Source: Bipolaris cookei
Taxonomy: Eukaryota > Ascomycota > Dothideomycetes > Pleosporales > Pleosporaceae
Assembly (NCBI GenBank): GCA_002286855.1
Contig: NRSV01000010.1
Coordinates: forward strand, 496,001-560,000
Length of the DNA: 64,000 nt
Reading direction: 5' to 3'
Below the pieces are notes generated by a model, which did not search any database, was not told where the DNA came from, and was given only the letters and a program-made list of their open reading frames with translations. Each line of letters opens with the position of its first letter. The stretch's first letter is position 1. Made by a program: the position numbers and the translations under genes. Shown in pieces: positions 55,914 through 64,000 of the stretch.

Positions 55914-57967
55914 ATGCCGACGATCGCCGTGGACAAGGCTGCTCTCTTCAAGGAGTTGGGCCGAACATACACGACGCAAGAGTTTGACGAGCTATGTTTC
56001 GAATTTGGTATCGAGTTGGACGAGGATACGAGCGAAAGCACAAAGCCCGAAGATCTAGCGCAACCACCACAGCTCAAGATTGAAATCCCGGCCAACCGAT
56101 ATGATATGCTGTGCTTCGAGGGTATTGCCATGAACTTGGAGGTTTTCCTGGAACAACAAAAGCTGCCTAAGTGGACTCTGACACCGCCGAAAAGTGGAGA
56201 GTTGGAGGTTTTGGATATCAAGCCCGAGGTATGTCAGACTTAGGCCAACAAACACCCTATAGCTTCACAAGAAGATGGTTTCTGACTATACATAGACCAA
56301 GCAAATACGAGAGCTTTGTTCAGGTGTCATTCTAAGAGGCATCACTTTCACAAAAGAACGCTACGAATCCTTCATTGCCCTGCAAGACAAGCTACATTCA
56401 AACTTGGCACGTCAGAGGACCCTGGTATCCATAGGAACACACGATCTGGATAGTATGTGGTGTATGTCAGGGTGTCGAGTGCAGTGGCTAATGCGCGACA
56501 GCAATCAAGGGCCCCTTCTCCTATGAAGCGCTACCACCAGAGCAGATCAAGTTCGTCCCCTTGAACCAGAACAAGGAGATGAACGGCAAGGAGCTTATGG
56601 AGTTTTACGATGTTCGTGTCTCTTATCTAGCCGCTTTTTACCTTGTCTCTAACGTAAAGCAGAAAGACAAGCATCTCGGACGTTTTCTACATATCATCCG
56701 CGACTCACCCGTATACCCCGTCATTTACGACTCGAACAGAACCGTCCTCTCACTACCTCCTATCATCAACGGCAATCACAGCAAGATTACTTTGGACACG
56801 AAGAACGTGTTCATCGAGATTACTGCCACCGACAAGACCAAGGTTGAGATTGTCTGCCACATGCTCGTAGCCATGTTCGCTGGGTACGCTGAATCGATAG
56901 AGCCAATCAAGATCAATTCACCACACAATGGCGAGTCGAGAGAATCGCCAGACTTGTCGCCGAGGCAGACACAGGCAGAGGTTGACTACTTGAATCAGGT
57001 CACTGGTCTGGACCTGTCGCCAGAAGAGATTTGCAAGCTTTTGTCGCGCATGGGTCACGATGTCTCGCCATCAAAGTCAGATAAGAACATTCTCGATGTC
57101 TCGGTACCGATTACTCGAGCGGACATTCTACACCAGGCCGACATAATGGAGGATTATGCCATCGCTTATGGCTTCAACAAATTGCCACGAGTTTACCCGA
57201 ACAAGACTGCTGCTGTTTCAGCACCATTACCGATCAACAAGCTCGGCGACATTGTGCGATTAGAATCTGCTTCTGCGGGATGGACAGAAGTCATGCCTCT
57301 CATTCTCTGCTCACACGAGGAGAACTTTGAGTGGCTGAACCGGAAAGACGACGGAAAGACGGCAGTGAAGCTTGCAAACCCCAAGACTGCTGAATACCAG
57401 ATCGTACGAACATCGCTGTTACCCGGTTTGCTGAAGACGATCAACTCAAACAAGCACCACTCAGTTCCCATGAAGATTTTCGAGGTCAGCGATATTGGGC
57501 TTGTTGACTTAGAGCAGGAGAGAAAGAGCAAGAACGAGCGACACTTTGCGGCAGCCTACATGGGCAAGACTAGCGGGTTCGAGCAAGTACATGGTCTGCT
57601 GGACAGGCTGATGCTCATGCTTCGATCCGCCTTTCTGACACGGGAAGATGGATTGAAGAATGAGCAGCTCCAGGGTTACTGGATAGAAGAGGTTGATGGT
57701 AAGTGCAGATGTGGAAAAGTATTTTTTTAAATATATGCTGATATGATATAGATGCTACTTTCCTTCCTGGACACGCAGCGGCTATCAAGGTGAAACTCGG
57801 TGGCAAAAACCACACCATTGGTGTTTTTGGTATCTTGCACCCGAGTGTACTGCAAAAGTTTGAGCTTCTGTAAGTTCTTCATAGACACACTATCGGAATG
57901 GCATGCTGATAATGATTACAGATACCCGGTCAGCACGCTAGAGTTCAACCTTGAGGTGTTCTTGTAG
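55914..57967 (+). CDS. FRS1: Cytosolic phenylalanyl-tRNA synthetase beta subunit
   Basis: Exons 55914-56228, 56296-56452, 56502-56611, 56663-57698, 57752-57869 and 57922-57967 give 593 aa, the usual length. Landmarks are IEIPANRYDMLC (B1 core), IRDSPVYPVIYDSNRTVLSL, LDVSVPITRADILHQADIMEDYAIAYGFN (B5 region), the catalytic-like module with NPKTAEYQIVRTSLLPGLL, and the C-terminus YPVSTLEFNLEVFL. With the alpha subunit it forms the alpha2-beta2 enzyme that charges tRNA-Phe; the beta chain carries editing and structural roles. Intron 56612-56662 is 51 nt with no stop, so unspliced transcripts would stay in frame and add 17 residues. I consider it an intron because splicing restores the conserved MEFY-KDKHL-type joint. 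Confidence 0.93.
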
Positions 57968-58502
57968 AGCATGGTGTAAGTGTTCTTGGCCTTAGATGTC
58001 CTGGGGGTTATATACCAATCGAATCGAATTGACCAATTACCTCTGAATCATCATGGATATTGTATTGGCCCAGTACGATGTTGATGGTTTAGTCGTGAAT
58101 TATTCCTTCTTGTCTTACCACCAGCCCCAGTCTGATGGAAGTCCTGATTGCTTGCATCGAATAACCATTGGCGACTAACTTTCTCTCATGTATGCTTGCC
58201 TACTTCCTCGCTGCAATGCTCCTTAGCAACGAATTTTCTGGGCGCAATGGCCGAACTACTTGCATCTCGATATCAACATGATTGGGGTTCGTCTTAGTAT
58301 TTGATTAGTGAATGTTGAGGAGTTCAAGGGTATTACAAAGCAAGACTTGTGTAAGTAGAACCAAAAAAAAGGCGAGGTACGTCACGGATGGTTGATCCCA
58401 CCAAAAGGAAAACTTGATAGGCAAACACAATGTAAAATGTATATTGGTAGGATCCACCATCATCCCCCTTTCCCTAAGCCCTTGCTATCAAAGCGCACGA
58501 AT
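57968..58502. other. Convergent 3' flank
   Basis: About 535 bp between the stops of the Phe-tRNA synthetase gene and the GH1 gene. Nothing else is seen. Confidence 0.5.
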
Positions 58503-60386
58503 CTAAGCCATCTTCTGCCTCCTACTCTCAATAAAATCCACAAAATCAAAAAAGCTCTTCTTATACCTGCGTACCTGCGTGGTGCGATTAACCGTCTGAA
58601 TCTCAAACTGCTGCGCATAATCCCCAAACTCCCAATTATCAGCCCAACTCCACGCGAAAGCACCTACAAACTCTACCCCATCCTCCCAAATCGCTTTGAG
58701 ACCCTCATTGAGATAGGTCTGGTAGTATTGCGAGCGGGGACTGTCGAATTCCTGGTCGGCCTGCGTCTTTTGGGACTCAGCGAAGACGGGGAAGCCGAAT
58801 TCAGTTACGGCGACGGGGTGGCGCCAGGTGTTGTAGAGGTAGTTGAGGAAGGTGCGGAAGTATGTGGGTGTGATGTAGACGTAGGATTGGCTGCGGTAGC
58901 CAAAGTTCCAGCCGGTGGTTGTGGTTTGGCTTTGTGTGACGCAGTATGGGCGTAAGGGGTGTGTGATGTTTGCGGCGCAGTCGGCGATGGTGTCGTTGGG
59001 TGGGGGGCTGACGACGGTGGCAGTGTAGGGTTGGATGGAGAAGAAGTCCGAGGTGCCATTTATGTAGTCGAGGTCGGATTTGCTGAAGGGCACGTAGTCG
59101 GCTATGCTCATTTTGAAGGCTTCTGGGTAGTCTTTTCCGAGGAAGATGGGGTTGGCGAAAGTAGCGAGTTGGAACTCGTTGAAGTGGTTGGCGGCGTCGA
59201 CGTCGGCGGGGTTGTTTGGGTCGCGGGGGACGCCAAAGTTGTCGCTGAGGGTAAAAGAGAATTTGCCTTTGCTGCCGATTTCTTCCTTGTAAAAGTGGTA
59301 GAGTCTTGCGTGCGATTTGATGACAGCATCAACAGACTTTCCGTTTCTGGAGCCGAGGAGCGGCTCGTTGTATGACCACCAGATAGGGACGCGGTCGGCA
59401 AAATGCGTCATGAGAATCTTACCATAGTTCACAAAGGCATCTTCCCACGTCACGTTCTTGTAGCTGCACTGGAAGCAACTGTCTAGGTAGCCAATGCCGC
59501 CAGTGCCTGGCTTGATGAACACGCTGCTGATGTTGGGGGAGAATTGGAATGGGCTGTCGTTGTGGTAAATGACAATAGCCGGCAGCATGCCTTTTTCCAG
59601 GACAAACTCGATGAGTTCGTCATAATGCGCAAGGCCTGGCTCGTTGACCGGTGTACCCGGGAGTATAAAAGGGAGGATACGTGTCCAGGGAATGGAGAAG
59701 CGGTAGTACTTTACGCCCATGGATGCGATGCGCTCAATGTCTTGTTTGTAGAGATAGTAGTTTTCATTGGCTACCCAGTTTGGCGATTGGCCTGGGTTGT
59801 TAAGGCTGGCAACATCGTTGTGGGCTGGTGTTCGACCCTCGTCGGCGATAGCACCCTCGATCTGAACTGCTGATGCGGCAACACCGAGCATAAAGTCGGC
59901 TGGGAAATAGTAGCAGCTCTGGGGAACCAGAGGCTCAGGCGGAGGCAGGATAAGCTCACTAGTCGGCACTGGAGTTGGCGACACGGTAGTAGAGTAAATG
60001 CCTCGCGTAAAATTTACCCAGGGAACAGTTGCCCAGAGAGCAGACCAGGAAGCATTTCCGTATGGGCTGGCAGTGTCTGTTGCAGTAGCGTTGGATCTGG
60101 GGTACCAGTTTCCCCACTGTGTTGTTGCCAGATCGGGCACAAGGCTACTGAGAGATTGATAGGGTGGTGCATAGGTAGTCGTAGCTGTTGGTGGGGGAAT
60201 TGAGGTGGCTGTGCGAACAGTTTCAGTCTGCGTGAAACTGAAGTCCCGGAAACTGTATACAGGAAGCGCAGTTGTGTAGCTGTTATTTGCCTCACACTGC
60301 GGTCGCGAGACTGGTCCTTGGGCGGGGACGTAGACTTGCTGGGCAAGAGCCACAGCTCCGCAGACTAAGAGACTCTGAGGTCTCAT
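58503..60386 (-). CDS. Secreted GH1 beta-glucosidase-like enzyme
   Basis: A 627-aa intronless frame starting at ATG 60386; the frame begins nine codons upstream, but MRPQSLLVCGAVALA is a proper signal peptide, so this Met is preferred. Residues about 20-150 are a Ser/Thr/Pro-rich extension. The GH1 domain follows from YYFPADFMLGVAASAVQIEG. The acid/base Glu lies in SYNEPLLG (about Glu341) and the nucleophile in AVTEFGFP (about Glu529). AWSWADNWEFGDY replaces the usual aglycone-site signature. The family hydrolyses beta-glucosides; the substrate is unknown. The secreted form and long N-terminal extension differ from intracellular fungal GH1 enzymes. It could act on plant glucosides or oligosaccharides outside the cell (inference). 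Confidence 0.9.
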   Translation of the reverse strand: MRPQSLLVCGAVALAQQVYVPAQGPVSRPQCEANNSYTTALPVYSFRDFSFTQTETVRTATSIPPPTATTTYAPPYQSLSSLVPDLATTQWGNWYPRSNATATDTASPYGNASWSALWATVPWVNFTRGIYSTTVSPTPVPTSELILPPPEPLVPQSCYYFPADFMLGVAASAVQIEGAIADEGRTPAHNDVASLNNPGQSPNWVANENYYLYKQDIERIASMGVKYYRFSIPWTRILPFILPGTPVNEPGLAHYDELIEFVLEKGMLPAIVIYHNDSPFQFSPNISSVFIKPGTGGIGYLDSCFQCSYKNVTWEDAFVNYGKILMTHFADRVPIWWSYNEPLLGSRNGKSVDAVIKSHARLYHFYKEEIGSKGKFSFTLSDNFGVPRDPNNPADVDAANHFNEFQLATFANPIFLGKDYPEAFKMSIADYVPFSKSDLDYINGTSDFFSIQPYTATVVSPPPNDTIADCAANITHPLRPYCVTQSQTTTTGWNFGYRSQSYVYITPTYFRTFLNYLYNTWRHPVAVTEFGFPVFAESQKTQADQEFDSPRSQYYQTYLNEGLKAIWEDGVEFVGAFAWSWADNWEFGDYAQQFEIQTVNRTTQVRRYKKSFFDFVDFIESRRQKMA

Positions 60387-63273
60387 ATTGCCTATGCAGA
60401 AAAGCATTACCAATATTGGTAGTATACATGATGGTTCTTATACATGTTACAAACAGATGTGAGGACCTGGGGTTAGGCTGCGGGGATGTGCTTAGCGTGT
60501 CTGTTTGACGTCGTCATTGTACGAGTCCAGTGACCAGCCACGATGTAACAATACATGGCAAAAGTACAAGGAAATGAGCAGGCCTAGCCGTATTTGCCTA
60601 CCTTTTGGAATCTGGGGAAAGGCAAACCTCGGAGGTTGGTCGGGGTAATTGTCGGGTTGTGGAGTGTGGGGACTGGTGTGGGGTAAACCCTTGCTTAGGA
60701 CGACGATTATGACCTCAAAGTAGCGATCTTTCGGTCCTCGCTACAACATCAACCGGTTCTCATGTTGCGCCTTCCGTGTACCGGAGTTTCCACAAGTGGT
60801 TGCAAGTTGCTAGTACGTTTTTCTACTGCAAGTTACCCCGAGGCTACCTGGAAACCCCAGCAGTCTTTTCCGTGCGTAGTGGGATTAAGCATTCCAACTA
60901 TTCAGGGATCACATGATTGCGTTTAACCGGAAGGTAACGCTGGAGCATATGACCGATGACGCTTAGGCGAGAAATGACGTACGAGTACCGTCTTTGGAAA
61001 GCGTGTTGTTGTGTTCTTTTGCCGCAGTGATGCGATGCAATTCAAAAACCACATGATTTCAATAACTGCCCGTAAGTGTTGAGTTTCCCAGGTATTACGA
61101 AGACAAGTGTCTCGACAAAATGATTTGATGAAGAGTAGAGAGATTTGGAGAGGCACATATTGTGCACCGAGGATCGAGTGTGGTGCAGTACAAGCGTTAC
61201 ATAGGCTCGTCTGCATATGCCTATAGCCTGGCTAGACCAAAAAAATAGGCTTGCACGGAAATTTTAAGATTTGGGCATCTGAACATGAAGCGTTGTAGCA
61301 GAATGTCTCATTAATTTGTGGAAAGCAGGCGTGCTGGATGGATTTATCTGCAGGTGCCAAGGCGCCTACTTGATTGGGCTAGCGTAGTAAAGACAAAGAC
61401 ATTGCAAAAAGAATTGCGAACAGCGATTTTCTTGTTGGTCAAAGCAGACGCACCGGAGCGCCCGTCCGGGAGTGGGGAGACGATGGTGAATGCCGCAGGC
61501 AAGCGGGGTGTTGGGGCGATGGATTCAACGTGCGCACGCTAGCATCGAGCATATGCAGAGGCCGAGCATGAAGTTCAAAGTGGGCGTTAACTCGGCCAAG
61601 TGGGAGAGCATAATTGATGACTGTGGTATCCATAATGTGGAGCCTAACGGCCTCTGGCCAAAGTCTTACATGGCCACGAGCTACATGGACTATAATGGAA
61701 TAATAATAACGTGGGGCCTGGGTATATCGATTATTGATTATCGATTTGACTATGGCGACAGGCAAGGCTGGCTAGCTAGCTCGGGATGCGCCGCCTTGAC
61801 GATCTGACGCCACATTAACTGTAAATGTACAGGTCAATGCCTCCGTGTCGGGACACAAAGCCGAATAGGTGTTGGCGCTGTGGTAAGAGATGGTTTGGTC
61901 TCACTCAAATCATATTTAGCTTTTGGGACAAACCTTGCGGGGGGAAGAGGGCAGGAGTGGAAGCAAAGTTCCGGTTTAGCCAGGGGAGATGCGAGAGTAT
62001 AACGATTTTTTTCTTCAGCTACACCGCCAATGGAGCTGGATGCGGCTAGTCAGCGTGTGGAGCTAAGGATGCATGCCAGTCAGTACTTAGACATGTGTGT
62101 CCATGGGCAACGGCAAGAAAGCGATATCGAGGAAGAAGAGTGGATAGGGAGGGGGAGTTGAGTCGGGGTTGTCGGGAGGTGGAGACGTATGTATGTGGTA
62201 TGCAGGAGAAGGTCAAGAAGCTGGTGCATATTGCGGTTTGGTAAGTTGCGCGACGCGTCTCAGTGCTGCGACTAAGGGTGGGATTGCGGTGTGAGAAGGA
62301 AAAAAGCGAGGGCCGTGCACTGTTTACATGGAGGTTCACCGGTGTAGCGGAAGTATTAGCTCCATCATCAGTGGGTGTCGTTGATCTTGTTGTTGCTGCT
62401 GCTGCTCTTATTGCAGTCCAAGCCCCAAACCTCTGCACTGCTACAATCGAGGTGTGATCAGGGCTAATGGTGGAGCGGATACATTCATATGTGCATATGT
62501 AGGTGCATACGTATACAGGCAAGTACATTCGAAGTTCCATACTACATGCGTACACAACCAGGCCGGGATTGGAGGAGGTAGGGGGCGTGATTGGGCTGTC
62601 GCGGCCTGTCGAAGACGTTGGGCTAGGTCGAATGCAGGCACCATTCAGGGTCTGTCTAGCCTTGTAGCCCGTCTTTGGACTGGCCAGGGATCGCCATGGC
62701 GGCTGCACACACGCTCACACACCCACAAGACTTTGTTTGATTTCTGCAGATTGCCGGACGGTGGTGTCAAGACAAGAGCTGTATGCGACGAGGCTGTGCA
62801 GTGCCTGCAATATATGTGGGTAGGTGAGGATGCATGCATGAGGGTGTCGGGTAGTTGCTTGCTCGCAGCCTACCTGCCCCAGATTCGATAGCGGCGGTCC
62901 CGGCGGCAGGTACCACCGCCTAGCCGGCCTCTCCGCCCATTGCAGCCGCCCACAGTATCGCGACGCTCCTCCTCGTACACTGCTCCAACGTCCTCAGCTC
63001 CACAACTTCACCCATCTCCAACTACCAGTGTCGCCCGCGCATGTGACCGCTTTCGCATCAAACAACTCGGCATCGTCCGCCCTGCGCTCGTGTCAACGCA
63101 GTCAATTCCCGGCGGCTGAAACGCCCAAAGGTGCATTGTGCGTCGGGCGGTTGGCACACGGCCCAGAACAACACGAGCACTGCACTACCCCCTGCGCTTC
63201 TTAGTTTCGCCGCCGCCGCGTGCCAAAGGCTTCGCGAGACTACCAAGACTATGTATACGCGCAGACCGCCGCC
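60387..63273. other. Intergenic region without recognised gene
   Basis: About 2.9 kb between divergent genes. Open frames occur (for example 62046-62708 minus) but are Ser/Thr-rich without domains, splice support or signal peptides. No transposon ends were found. The last 300 bp are C/T-rich and look like a leader for the next gene. Confidence 0.45.
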
Positions 63274-63277
63274 ATGA
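63251..63277 (+). promoter_or_regulatory. Upstream ORF overlapping the next start codon (ATGA)
   Basis: An 8-codon frame (MYTRRPPP) begins at ATG 63251 and its TGA (63275-63277) overlaps the ATG at 63274. In a transcript that includes it, ribosomes would end the short frame exactly on the main start codon, allowing termination-reinitiation control. Whether the transcript starts upstream is unknown. Confidence 0.45.
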
Positions 63278-64000
63278 CTGCCCCAACCCTCCCCTCGCCG
63301 CCGCCTGATGCCAACCACCATCCTCACGACGGCCTTCTAGCTCTCCCTCTCTGCTCTCTCCCTCCTGCTGCTGCCGCCACCACCACCACTACTGCTACTA
63401 CTACTACTACTACTACGACTACAACCAACGCAACCGCCTCGTCCTCGGCCCTCCAACCACGCCCTATACTCGACGACACGCCATCCACCATGGGAGAAAG
63501 CACCGCCATGTCACGCCAGCTCGCAAACACGTCCGACACCACCATGACCTCACGCCGCCCCTCGACTCCCCGCTCGCAAACGGACCCTCAGCCAGACACC
63601 ATCGCTTCCCTCTCGACGCATCAACCGAGCACACTGTCCTATGCGCGCTCTCACCTCCGCTCACGCAGCGGATCGGCCATACCCACGGCACGAGCCCACT
63701 CGCTACCGACTGTCATGCAACCCGCCACCAACTTTGTGCTTTCATCCAGCCCAATACAGCTCGCCAGGCCCACGTCCCCTCTGCCCTCGCCAAAGCGAAC
63801 GCGCAGTCCCCGCGCGCTTGACTCCCGCCCACCCACCACTCGTCCAGTCTCCATGGGCTCCTTTGATGGTGCTCCAAGCGTCTGCGACATCTCCGAAGAC
63901 GCAGAGCTCGAGCTCAAGCCCAGAGTCGGCACCGCCGTCTCCAACCTCTACAGCAGCACCCCTTCGCTCTCCCGACGACGGCGTCCAGTCTCGCCCCTCT
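63274..64000 (+). CDS. Ser/Thr/Pro-rich protein, N-terminal part, runs off right edge
   Basis: From ATG 63274 the frame is open to the end of the window (242 codons, no stop). It begins with a Pro/His/Ala stretch, then a poly-Thr run encoded by an (ACT)n array near 63390-63420, then a disordered Ser/Pro/Arg-rich region with SPK/RS motifs and phosphorylation-like sites (SPLPSPKRTRSPR) and an acidic DISEDAELELKPR patch. No domain is visible yet. A later start, such as ATG 63490, is possible. I do not recognise the family from this part; the conserved region is probably beyond the window. Confidence 0.55.
   Translation, partial: MTAPTLPSPPPDANHHPHDGLLALPLCSLPPAAAATTTTTATTTTTTTTTTNATASSSALQPRPILDDTPSTMGESTAMSRQLANTSDTTMTSRRPSTPRSQTDPQPDTIASLSTHQPSTLSYARSHLRSRSGSAIPTARAHSLPTVMQPATNFVLSSSPIQLARPTSPLPSPKRTRSPRALDSRPPTTRPVSMGSFDGAPSVCDISEDAELELKPRVGTAVSNLYSSTPSLSRRRRPVSPL

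Noticed and set aside
3667..60386. The GH3 and GH1 beta-glucosidases as parts of one gene cluster
   Set aside because: They are over 50 kb apart with unrelated housekeeping genes between them; no sign of shared regulation.
62046..62708. 220-codon minus-strand open frame
   Set aside because: Ser/Thr-rich without structure, includes a CA/AC-rich simple stretch and no supporting start context.

Overview
The window is nuclear DNA of a filamentous ascomycete. Genes carry short (about 47-170 nt) GT-AG introns, some with CTAAC-like branch sites, and the proteins (class II hydrophobin, secreted GH3 and GH1 enzymes, FHA-forkhead factor, CWI-type MAPKK) are fungal. The mix of conserved genes and Tc1/pogo-rich blocks suggests a Dothideomycete, probably Pleosporales (inference from content, not a search).

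Layout. 1-12.6 kb is gene-rich: an RBR E3 ligase running off the left edge (minus), a GH3 beta-glucosidase (plus), an FHA/forkhead transcription factor (plus) and a twin-CX9C complex I subunit (minus). 12.6-22.5 kb is accessory: an F-box/ankyrin-like gene, a BTB-like gene, a chimeric fold-back pogo element holding a solo LTR, a small secreted Cys-rich protein, a decayed Tc1-like element and a hairpin MITE abutting the next gene. 22.5-31 kb is conserved: LMBR1-like membrane protein, glutaredoxin, PP2A scaffold subunit and an amino acid permease. 31.3-50.5 kb is a transposon-dense block: nested pogo elements, a class II hydrophobin with an acidic repeat tail, a fungal hypothetical gene, one intact pogo-like element (528 aa transposase), a decayed pogo, a three-level Tc1/Tc1/MITE nest, a putative small secreted protein and another decayed pogo. 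51-64 kb returns to conserved genes: a small Cys-rich protein, a cell-wall-integrity MAPKK, cytosolic Phe-tRNA synthetase beta, a secreted GH1 enzyme and the start of a Ser/Pro/Thr-rich protein running off the right edge.

The core genes do not form one pathway. The two secreted beta-glucosidases fit plant cell-wall or glucoside breakdown, while the hydrophobin and small secreted proteins fit surface or host interaction and sit in or beside the repeat blocks, the arrangement often called 'two-speed' in plant-associated fungi. Most transposons carry in-frame stops and transition-type differences compatible with RIP-like mutation; the exception is the pogo element at 38940-40713. Exon boundaries were worked out by eye from reading frame, splice signals and family conservation, and have no transcript support. 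No rRNA, convincing tRNA or CRISPR array was seen.
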